A DNA stretch of 18,456 nt. Source: JACQXX01 sp964639175 (lineage in GTDB: Bacteria > Acidobacteriota > Blastocatellia > Chloracidobacteriales > Chloracidobacteriaceae). The notes beneath the pieces are model-generated. The model was given only the letters and a program-made list of their open reading frames with translations, searched no databases and was not told the DNA's origin. A program made the position numbers and the translations under genes. Shown piece after piece: positions 1 through 6,689 of this stretch (the stretch's first letter is position 1; every line of letters begins with the position of its first letter). The DNA lies in NCBI GenBank assembly GCA_964639175.1, contig CAZXCE010000091.1:1-18456 (forward strand). The letters run 5' to 3'.

Positions 1-34
1 GGCCCAAAGCGGCCAACCGACCGGCTATCCGAAC
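1..34 (-). repeat. Partial copy of the RAYT-associated hairpin repeat, cut by the window edge
   Basis: Read on the minus strand, this stretch contains GTTCGGATAGCCGGTCGGTT followed by GCCGCTTTGG. It matches the copy at 14265-14309 over about 30 bases with a single-base gap. The orientation is opposite to that copy. The window starts inside the element, so its outer half is not visible. The remaining sequence to position 125 holds no gene that I can see. Confidence 0.6.
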
Positions 35-125
35 CGCAACGCTTCGCGGTGCAAAACCAAAATCTTATGGTTGAGCACCCCAGTATCCAAGTTCAACTCG
101 TTGCACGTGGCATCCACTTCAACTG

Positions 126-671
126 TTAACATTCGGTGTCAGACGATCCAAAAAAACCAACACCACCTTCGATAAAAATAATTACCAAGTGAATGATCGG
201 CCAAAAGCTCATCAATCCGGAGAACAGGAATATTCGATACTCTTTGTAGTGTGGGTAAAGATCCCAGGCTGTTCGAAAACAAAATAGACCAAAAAGCCAG
301 GCACCAAAAAAACTAAGGGTGGCAATGGTGATTAAGATTATTGAGAGAAATGGCTGAAAATAGGGTTGTTGAAAAGGGCTTAATAAACCCGGTAGAAAAT
401 AGACAAGGTAGAAAAAGGTTGGAAATACTAGCGACAGAGCAAAGAAAAATACTGTTGTCGTTGGAAGCTCTTTGATTTCTTGTGGTGCTGGCTCAGAGAG
501 CAGACAAAGTTGAAGCACTGGGACGAAAACTGGAACGACCGCATTATTTGTCTGGGGCATTTCAATCTCTGAACATCGCTTACAAACACCTGTCACCGGT
601 TCAAACACATCGTTTTGATGGCAGACTTCACAGCGTTTGGGGTGGGATTCGGAGAGAATAGTGAGATTCAT
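126..671 (-). CDS. Zinc-ribbon three-pass membrane protein, paralog 1
   Basis: I do not recognise a named family. The 181-aa protein starts MNLTILSESHPKRCEVCHQ. Cysteines C14, C17, C30 and C33 form a CxxC-x12-CxxC zinc-ribbon pattern. Hydrophobic segments at about 72-94, 107-131 and 146-167 look membrane-spanning, and a conserved GAW-(x)-FCFRTAW stretch lies between the second and third. The frame is open upstream to 944, but the ATG at 671 is preferred: its N-terminus aligns residue for residue with the paralog at 1102-1650, and AGG lies upstream. It is the last of three tandem same-strand paralogs, 41 bp after the second. The likely topology is a cytosolic zinc ribbon tethered to the inner membrane, which is inference. 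Function unknown. Confidence 0.8.
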   Translation of the reverse strand: MNLTILSESHPKRCEVCHQNDVFEPVTGVCKRCSEIEMPQTNNAVVPVFVPVLQLCLLSEPAPQEIKELPTTTVFFFALSLVFPTFFYLVYFLPGLLSPFQQPYFQPFLSIILITIATLSFFGAWLFGLFCFRTAWDLYPHYKEYRIFLFSGLMSFWPIIHLVIIFIEGGVGFFGSSDTEC

Positions 672-712
672 AGTTTTAACCTGTAAGCAGCGGTAAAAAC
701 TGGTACCTGGGC

Positions 713-1096
713 TTACCCGGTTGCACAGTAACAAGTAAATCCAAAAAGTCCTTTCCCGCTGGCAAAGTAAATGTAGATCAGGCAAATCGTTGGGAAAAAA
801 TGCAAACAGGTGCCAAGGAAAAGCAGATAGCGTGTTTTGTTCTCTGGAAACAATGCGTTGGCAAGTCGAAACGAAGTTATTCCAATAAACCAGCTTATGG
901 GAAAACTGGCCAGCAATACCATAAAGAATAACTCTGTGATCCAAATCTCAAACCGGTCGAGATGTGACCGCAGGTAAAAATGAACAAAGTAGAAAAGGGC
1001 AATGTGGGGCAGGGACGCCAGCACGGTCCATTTTTGAAGGGGTACCAGACCAGTAAGAGAACTTTCGCCAGATTCTGAGAAAATTGAAATCGGCAT
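713..1096 (-). CDS. Three-pass membrane protein, paralog 2 lacking the zinc ribbon
   Basis: This 127-aa protein aligns with the C-terminal two thirds of its neighbours: three hydrophobic segments, an FxxxSFRLANALFPE stretch matching their FCFRTAWNLFPQ, and an FFPTICLIYIYFASGKGLFGF tail matching FWPTIHMIFIFISSGVGLLGS. No cysteine pairs precede the first hydrophobic segment, so the zinc ribbon is absent. The ATG at 1096 lies 5 bp beyond the stop of the upstream paralog; a TTG at 1111 would extend it by five residues and overlap that gene. No convincing Shine-Dalgarno site is seen for either start. Translational coupling to the upstream gene is plausible. It may be a functional partner that lost the ribbon, or a decaying 5'-truncated copy. 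Confidence 0.65.
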   Translation of the reverse strand: MPISIFSESGESSLTGLVPLQKWTVLASLPHIALFYFVHFYLRSHLDRFEIWITELFFMVLLASFPISWFIGITSFRLANALFPENKTRYLLFLGTCLHFFPTICLIYIYFASGKGLFGFTCYCATG

Positions 1097-1101
1097 GAGA
1101 T

Positions 1102-1650
1102 TTAGCAGCAACAGATGTCGTCAGATGAACCCAAAAGCCCAACGCCACTGGATATAAAAATGAAGATCATGTGAATGGTTGGCCAGAAGCAGATCAACCC
1201 AGAAAAAAGAAAGATCCAAGACTCTTTGTACTGTGGAAATAAATTCCAGGCTGTTCGAAAACAAAACAAACCAAGCAGCCAGGCCCCAAAAAAGCTCAAA
1301 AGCAAAATAAGTTCAAGTTCTCCAAGGAGGCGGAACCGGAACAGGTCGTGTTTGTGATGCAGTGGCATTACCCTCAGGCAATAGTTCAAATAAAAAAGCA
1401 GCAGATGCAGTAATGATAAGGCAACGGAAAGTTGTGCAACGGTGGGCAGTTCTTCGATTTCATCCGGGGTCATTTCAGAAAGCAGGCAAAACTGGGGTAT
1501 GGGAACTGAAACTGAAATGACAGTATTTTTTTGCGGCATTTCAACTGCCGCGCATCGGCCACAAAAATTGGTTGCTGGGTCAAAACGGTCGCTTTGATGG
1601 CAGACTTCACAGCGTTTGGGACGGGATTCAGAGAGAATGGTCAGATGCAT
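1102..1650 (-). CDS. Zinc-ribbon three-pass membrane protein, paralog 3
   Basis: This 182-aa protein starts MHLTILSESRPKRCEVCHQ. Its CxxC pairs are at C14/C17 and C30/C33, and three hydrophobic segments lie at about 73-92, 110-132 and 147-168. It is clearly homologous to the gene at 126-671, with the same spacing of ribbon, linker and membrane segments and a shared C-terminal VGLLGSSD-like motif. The ATG at 1650 has a good GAGG site 7 bases upstream. It is first in a three-gene tandem cluster on the minus strand. The C-terminus ends in three cysteines, absent from paralog 1. I do not recognise a named family; a membrane-anchored zinc-ribbon protein is as far as the sequence goes. Confidence 0.8.
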   Translation of the reverse strand: MHLTILSESRPKRCEVCHQSDRFDPATNFCGRCAAVEMPQKNTVISVSVPIPQFCLLSEMTPDEIEELPTVAQLSVALSLLHLLLFYLNYCLRVMPLHHKHDLFRFRLLGELELILLLSFFGAWLLGLFCFRTAWNLFPQYKESWIFLFSGLICFWPTIHMIFIFISSGVGLLGSSDDICCC

Positions 1651-1683
1651 TACGGATCCTCATTGGAGAGAAAAAATGGTGAT

Positions 1684-1915
1684 ATACAGCTTTTCAGATA
1701 AATAGTTCCTGAGTTTCTATTTCTTGAAGTTTCATAAACTATTGAAGAATCTGGATTTATTTTCTGTGTGTTCCGTGTGTTCCGTGGTTTCTTATTCTGA
1801 AAATCTATAGCTTTTCAGATACATCTTTCCTCAGTTCGTATTGCGCTGGAATCCCAGAAAGCATTGAAGAAGCTGGTTCTATTTTTTGTGTATTGCACGG
1901 TTTTTTATCCTGGGA
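1684..1915. repeat. Imperfect direct repeat of about 115 bp, two units
   Basis: Two units begin with the shared string AGCTTTTCAGATA at 1688 and 1809, 121 bases apart. Both continue with alignable blocks (CATTGAAGAA / TATTGAAGAA, CTGGTTCTATTTT / CTGGATTTATTTT, TTGTGT / CTGTGT). The first unit ends with a doubled TTCCGTG motif that is shortened in the second. Identity is moderate, so the duplication is old. This fills the 356-bp gap between the paralog cluster and the sigma factor; I see no gene in it. Confidence 0.55.
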
Positions 1916-2006
1916 ATCCCTCGCTGATAGACCCCAAGGAAAGAAAATTGGTTCCGTATATTTTCTCAATGGTGAACTTGTTTGTGAACAAAAACCTGAG
2001 AGTTTT

Positions 2007-2582
2007 TCAGTTCCCGGCTGATAATTCACGATACAACCAGGCTTTGGCCATACTCCATTCTCTTCCGACCGTAGCCAGAGAAATCCCAAGAACCTCAGCC
2101 GTTTCATCAGTTTTTAGCCCGGCAAAGTACCTGAGTTCTACAATCTGAGCCTGCTGTGGATCAAACGTTTCCAACCGCTGCAGGGCAGTGTCCAGTGCCA
2201 GCAAATCAACATTCTGTGCTGGATGAGCAACACCAAAGGCTTCTTCCAGCGCGACAGTCAGGTGTTCTCCTCCGCGCTTGGCAGCCTTTTGGCTTCGGGC
2301 ATAGTCAACCAGGATACGCCGCATGATTTGAGCCGCAATTCCAAAAAAATGCGTCCGGTTCTGCCATTGAACTCGCTTCTGGTCAATCAAGATCAGGTAT
2401 GCTTCGTGGACCAGGGCCGTTGGCTGGAGTGTATGGTCAGGGCGTTCCTTCCGCAAATAACTTGACGCCAGTTTATGCAATTCCTGGTAAACCGATTCTA
2501 TCAGTTGGGCCTGGACAGCCTGATTTCCACTACCCCATTCAATGAGTAAGTGGGTTATATCGTGATTGTCGGTTTCGGCCAT
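2007..2582 (-). CDS. ECF-type RNA polymerase sigma factor (Sig-70_X6/TIGR02999-like)
   Basis: This 191-aa sigma factor would direct RNA polymerase to a specific promoter set. The region 2 signature is HLLIEWGSGN near the N-terminus, TALVHEAYL at 55-63 and RRILVDYARSQKAAKRGG at 88-105. Region 4 spans about 130-190, with LRLETFDPQQ-like and VELRYFAGL stretches, then an ETAEVLGISLATVGREW helix-turn-helix. Length and signatures fit the ECF group common in Acidobacteriota and Planctomycetes, usually encoded beside a Ser/Thr kinase and lacking a typical anti-sigma factor. The ATG at 2582 is chosen over the ATG at 2597 because AGGAGGA lies just upstream of it, inside the longer reading. The kinase gene on the same strand is 680 bp upstream, so co-regulation is likely but a single transcript is uncertain. 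Confidence 0.9.
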   Translation of the reverse strand: MAETDNHDITHLLIEWGSGNQAVQAQLIESVYQELHKLASSYLRKERPDHTLQPTALVHEAYLILIDQKRVQWQNRTHFFGIAAQIMRRILVDYARSQKAAKRGGEHLTVALEEAFGVAHPAQNVDLLALDTALQRLETFDPQQAQIVELRYFAGLKTDETAEVLGISLATVGREWSMAKAWLYRELSAGN

Positions 2583-2585
2583 TCG

Positions 2586-2592
2586 TCCTCCT
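2586..2592 (-). promoter_or_regulatory. Ribosome binding site deciding the sigma factor start
   Basis: AGGAGGA on the minus strand lies 3 bases before the ATG at 2582, with GGAG at a usable distance. It falls inside the coding region that an ATG at 2597 would imply, so the shorter start is favoured. Confidence 0.6.
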
Positions 2593-2777
2593 CGCAATCC
2601 CAGTAGAAGTTTTAAAAAGAAAAAACGTGAGCGAAAAGTTTACCAATTTCCGCACGTCGAGTTAAAGGGCAAAACCAGAAGAGCGGTGCCGCCTATATCA
2701 GGTTTTGAGACAGAGATTCCAAAATATTTTGGAAGACTGTTCCTTTGATTTAAACCCGTTACAAACATTCTGAAATT

Positions 2778-3160
2778 ATGAGGAAAGGGCCAATGGAAGC
2801 AGAATTTACCCTCAATTTTCCAATTACTATGCTTGGGGCCAGAGGTGTTGGAAAAACCAGCCTGATTGCCACCAGGTAGAATAAATTTGATCGGGTTTGT
2901 AAAGATCTGAATCTCCAACTCAATCCTGACGAGCAGACCGCGCCTGAACTCAATTTGCAGCCCGAATCATCCTGGTTGCCATTGATGCACCTGGGGTGAT
3001 GTCACCAGATGAAACAATCAATGCGAGATAAACCACTCAGCATTGATTCGGGCTGTTCTGGCCAGAGGGTCAAACATCAAGAACCAGGAAAAAGAAGCAG
3101 AACGGCTGGTGATTTTTTCCCTGGTAGCCCCACACGTAATCGTGGTCATAAAAACCACCT
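2778..3160 (+). pseudogene. Decayed P-loop NTPase gene
   Basis: From the ATG at 2778 (or 2793) the frame reads into ITMLGARGVGKTSLIATR, a clear Walker A (GxRGVGKTS). A TAG stop follows at once, and the same frame then resumes as NKFDRVCKDLNLQLNPDEQT, the kind of sequence that follows Walker A in GARGVGKTSLL-type NTPases. At about 2966 the homology-like signal shifts frame to IILVAIDAPGVMSPDETINAR, resembling a Walker B/switch 'IDAPG' segment. It then shifts again at about 3043 to IRAVLARGSN and AERLVIFSLV. So there is at least one premature stop and two frameshifts. It lies opposite to and between the kinase and sigma genes and may be the relic of a third module member. Assignment to a particular NTPase family is tentative. 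Confidence 0.5.
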
Positions 3161-3264
3161 CCTGTTTTTCTTTATTCCTTCAAGACAAGAGTACTGATGG
3201 ACCTTTCTTCTTTCAAAACTTCCTTCCTCCACGGTTGAATGTAGAGCTACCGGTTACGGCTTTC

Positions 3265-6090
3265 TTAATGACGTGCTTCAAAAGTTGGTAACGGTGCCGC
3301 CCCCAGGTTAGAAAGCCGTCTGTTTTTCATAGTATTTGCCCGTGCTGTATAGTGCTGGGCTTCAGTTGGATTTCGCAAATCAGCAGGTTCACAGGTATTC
3401 AAGGATGTGGCATACCGTTCGAGTTGATCAATTAAGGCACTGGAACTGTCAGCCAATTTTTTCTGAATTGCCAATCCCCGAAGGGTTGAAGTCCGTGATG
3501 CGTGAGGTTGCCTCATCCGGTTTTGGAGCTTTCCGAGCAAAATGAAAGCCTGGGCCAGTGTGGCCTGAAAATAAATATTTTGAGTCTTCGGTGGTGCCAG
3601 GTTTTCAATTTCAACGGCTATAGCACGCACCATTGTAAACGCATCTTGCTGGCGATTGAGATCCATCAGGGTTTGTCCAATCGCCAGTCTGGTGTTGAAA
3701 ACTGCACGACTGAAATTCATATTGTGAGGATCAGTTGCTGATAATTTCTCCACGAGAGCCAGTGTTTTCTGGTATTTGGAAAGGGCCTCGATCTTTTTTC
3801 CTTCGGCTGCCAGGGCTTCGGCCAGATTTGACAGCCCGCTGGCTTGATTGACCCAGCATTGGATATTTTCTGGGTCTCGAGCCAGTTGTTTTTCAGTGTT
3901 GCGCACCATTTCAGTAAAACAGGTCACGGCCTCAGCCGTTTTTCCTGCCTTGAGCAGTGCGTTACCGGAATTCTCATAAATCCCGTTGAGTCCTTTTTGA
4001 GCCAGAAGATAGTCAGGATGTTGAGCCAGGATCTGTTCGAGAATCAAGCGAGATTTTTCAAAGATAAGCCGGGCATCTTCTGGATTCCCCGTGTTTAATA
4101 CCTGTTCTCCAAACCTCTGATACATACCGGCTTGAAGGCGACGCGTGTTTTCGTCGGCTGGATTTTCAGCCACCAACCGGTCACTGATTTGCACGGCTTT
4201 GAGATAGGCCGCGGTTGCTGCCTCTGACTGACCGGCATAACTGAGTATGTTTCCAAACCGACAGTTTGCAACCATCCATTCAATCCGGGTATCTGGAATT
4301 TTTCGGCCCAATGCAACCTTTTCGTGAAAGGGTAAGCCCTTTTCATAGAATGAGAGTGCCTGATGGATATCACCCGTACTTGAAAAAACCTCACCCATAT
4401 TGGTGTAACAGGTCGCTAAGGTGTAGAGATACTCTAAGTTCTGAGGGTCGGCGCTGACCAGTTTTTCAATCAACACCTGGGCTTTACGGTAGTTTTGAAT
4501 GGCAGCCGTGGTATCACCTAAATTGGCTGCGTAGGGGTTTCCTTCAATATCACCAATCTGGCAATAGGCCATTGCCAGTTCTCGTTGCAGGGCGGGATCA
4601 CCATCAGACTCTCGAGCGGTGCTGTCGAGATAGTCCCGTGTTTTTTCAACCAGGAGTTTTTGCACTGGGAGCGAGTCTGGCGCCATTGAAATCTTGGGGC
4701 TGACCTCCTGCAGCAGGGATTGGGCCAGTTTTCGAACATCATTAAACCGCCGCTCGGCTTTGGCTTGTTGAGTTCGAGCCCGGTCAGCCTGCCAGCTTGT
4801 TGCCGCAATTCCCCCAAGGAGTGTGAGAATCATCAGCAGTGACGCGGCCACTCCTCCCCGGTTGCGTTTGAGAAACTTAGCCATTCGGTAAGAAAATGTA
4901 TCCGGTTGAGCTAACACTGGTAATCCCTGCAAATGGCGAGACAGATCATCGGACAGTTGTTCCACTGAGCGATATCTTCGCGATGGGTCTTTGTGAAGGG
5001 CTTTGAGGACAATTGTATCCAGATCTCCCTGCAATTGTTTGCTCAATCGTTCAGGGCGGGTACTTCGCAACTGGCTTTTGACCTCGGTGGTTTGGGCCAG
5101 AGGGTTGGAAGCTGTGTTCCGATTCCTCCTGCGCATGGTCTGAGCCACCTGGAGACTTGGTTTCATCGGAGTTTGTTCACAAATGGCCTGTTCAATTTCG
5201 TGAAATGTGCTACCTGTAACCCGGTATGGTGGATGTCCGCACAGCAGTTCATAAAGAATGACTCCCAGTGAATACACATCGCTGGCTGTGGTGATGGTCT
5301 CTCCTCGAACCTGTTCCGGGCTGGCATATTGTGGCGTCATCATTCGCAGGGCAGTCAGAGGGAGGTCGGCTGAAACTTCAAAGATTGGATTTGGATTGAG
5401 CAGTTTGGCAATGCCGAAATCGAGCAGTTTTGGAACCCCATCCTGGTTCACCAGGATATTTCCTGGCTTGAGGTCTCGATGAACAATTAAGTTCTGGTGG
5501 GCATATTGGACGGCCTGACAAATTTTTTGGAATAAAATCAACCGGTTCTCAATGGAAAGTCGCAGCCGGTCGGCATATTCGTCAATTGGCGTTCCTTCAA
5601 CATACTCCATCACCAAATATGGCAGTTGCTGAACTGTCGTACCTCCATCGAGCAATCGCGCAATGTATGGGTGTTCAAGAGAGGCCAGAATCTGGCGTTC
5701 GGCACGAAGCCGCTGAACCGTAAACGCCATTCCCAAACCCGGTTTAATAAGTTTTATAGCTACCTGTTGATGGAAATCATCAATTCGTTCGGCCAGATAC
5801 ACCGTGCCCATTCCCCCCTGGCCTAATTCACGAAGAATTCGATATGGCCCAATGGGGTTGGAAATTTCATGAGAGAACAAAAATTGGTGGGGATCAGAGC
5901 TCAGGTTGACTGCCGGGGCTGACAAAAAACTATCAGCTTCGTCATACGCCCCAAGAAATTGTTCAACCGCCAGGCGCAGATTTGCATTACTTCCACATGC
6001 CTGATTCAGAAAGGAAGGGCGTTCCTGAGGGGAGTAATCAAGTGCGGCAAAGAAAATATCTTTAATTTGTTGCCAATACTGGTTATCCAT
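3265..6090 (-). CDS. Transmembrane Ser/Thr protein kinase with C-terminal TPR region
   Basis: This 941-aa kinase phosphorylates Ser/Thr residues of unknown partners. The Hanks-type kinase domain spans about 82-390: glycine loop GQGGMGTVY at 90-98, ATP-binding K113 (VAIKLIK), HRDLKPGN at 204-211 with catalytic D206, DFG at 224-226 and SPEQ at 257-260. All key residues are intact. A hydrophobic stretch at about 412-432 is the single membrane segment. The C-terminal half, placed outside the cytoplasm by the topology, carries degenerate TPR repeats (NYRKA, FYEKGL, AYLKAVQ and KYQKTL helices). The N-terminal 80 residues (WQQIKDIFFAALDY) are typical of acidobacterial PknB-like kinases linked to ECF sigma genes. 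The ATG at 6090 has only a weak upstream site. It is transcribed divergently from the TPR-CHAT gene. The TPR part may be a sensor (inference). Confidence 0.92.
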   Translation of the reverse strand: MDNQYWQQIKDIFFAALDYSPQERPSFLNQACGSNANLRLAVEQFLGAYDEADSFLSAPAVNLSSDPHQFLFSHEISNPIGPYRILRELGQGGMGTVYLAERIDDFHQQVAIKLIKPGLGMAFTVQRLRAERQILASLEHPYIARLLDGGTTVQQLPYLVMEYVEGTPIDEYADRLRLSIENRLILFQKICQAVQYAHQNLIVHRDLKPGNILVNQDGVPKLLDFGIAKLLNPNPIFEVSADLPLTALRMMTPQYASPEQVRGETITTASDVYSLGVILYELLCGHPPYRVTGSTFHEIEQAICEQTPMKPSLQVAQTMRRRNRNTASNPLAQTTEVKSQLRSTRPERLSKQLQGDLDTIVLKALHKDPSRRYRSVEQLSDDLSRHLQGLPVLAQPDTFSYRMAKFLKRNRGGVAASLLMILTLLGGIAATSWQADRARTQQAKAERRFNDVRKLAQSLLQEVSPKISMAPDSLPVQKLLVEKTRDYLDSTARESDGDPALQRELAMAYCQIGDIEGNPYAANLGDTTAAIQNYRKAQVLIEKLVSADPQNLEYLYTLATCYTNMGEVFSSTGDIHQALSFYEKGLPFHEKVALGRKIPDTRIEWMVANCRFGNILSYAGQSEAATAAYLKAVQISDRLVAENPADENTRRLQAGMYQRFGEQVLNTGNPEDARLIFEKSRLILEQILAQHPDYLLAQKGLNGIYENSGNALLKAGKTAEAVTCFTEMVRNTEKQLARDPENIQCWVNQASGLSNLAEALAAEGKKIEALSKYQKTLALVEKLSATDPHNMNFSRAVFNTRLAIGQTLMDLNRQQDAFTMVRAIAVEIENLAPPKTQNIYFQATLAQAFILLGKLQNRMRQPHASRTSTLRGLAIQKKLADSSSALIDQLERYATSLNTCEPADLRNPTEAQHYTARANTMKNRRLSNLGAAPLPTFEARH

Positions 6091-6096
6091 AGATTT

Positions 6097-6121
6097 CTTG
6101 ACCTGGAAAACTTGTCAAGTT
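6097..6121. promoter_or_regulatory. Overlapping palindromes just upstream of the kinase gene
   Basis: AACTTG-T-CAAGTT at 6109-6121 is a perfect 6-bp inverted repeat around one base. CTTGAC at 6097 and GTCAAG at 6114 form a second, overlapping inverted repeat. They lie 7-31 bp before the kinase start, a position suited to an operator. The minus strand also contains TTGACA here, a -35-like hexamer. No binding protein can be named. Confidence 0.3.
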
Positions 6122-6225
6122 AGAAAAAAGATGGAATGAAGCGGAATCAATTTATGACCAAAGAAAAATCCACCGTCAAGCTCAAAAGGTCTGATGGGGC
6201 CTGATGTGAGGACAAAGAAAGTATC

Positions 6226-6447
6226 TTACCGCTGCGGTAGGGGACGTGCTTTAACTGCTTCTGGTGTCGGCCTGGAGAGCTGGCGAAACCAGGGCACCGG
6301 AACTGAAACTGGAACAACCGCATTTTTCTGGAGCCTTTCAACTTCTGAACATGGCTTGCACACACCTGTCACCGGTTCAAACACATCGCTTTGATGGCAG
6401 ACTTTGCCGCGTTTGGGGTGGGACTCGGAGAGGATTGTGAGATTCAT
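6226..6447 (-). pseudogene. Truncated fourth copy of the zinc-ribbon membrane protein
   Basis: The frame starts MNLTILSESHPKRGKVCHQ and runs 73 residues. Over 6347-6447 the DNA matches 571-671 (start of paralog 1), with about ten differences in 101 bases by my count. The first zinc cysteine (C14) is replaced by glycine, leaving C17, C30 and C33. The reading ends at PLPQR with no membrane segment. Loss of a ligand and of the whole C-terminal half points to a pseudogene or 5' fragment left by duplication. The rest of 6091-6689 outside this copy is the divergent kinase/CHAT intergenic region; I see no other gene there. Confidence 0.65.
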
Positions 6448-6689
6448 ACACCAGGGAATAAATTATGAATCATGGAACTGGTTGTTATGAAAAGAGATGG
6501 GAATCTCCCTCGCGTGATAAGAATTTAGATCTCGACCACCTGAGAAATGTTCCAAAGAAATCAATGGGTTACCAGGAACGGCAAGCAAGTTTCCAGTAAT
6601 TGAATTTTTATTCTCCATTCCGGCATACTGCACCGGTCACGACCTCCTGCCTGCAATTTTTTTGGCCTAATCAGTTTGCAAAAAGTCTT

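Noticed and set aside
672..944. N-terminal extension of the first zinc-ribbon gene (in-frame ATG at 944)
   Set aside because: The extension is the antiparallel-frame shadow of the 713-1096 gene and intergenic DNA; the paralogs all start at the MNLTILSES/MHLTILSES methionine.
6600..6689. TTG-initiated extension of the CHAT protein
   Set aside because: It would bury a clear signal peptide starting at the ATG at 6690 and adds no conserved sequence.
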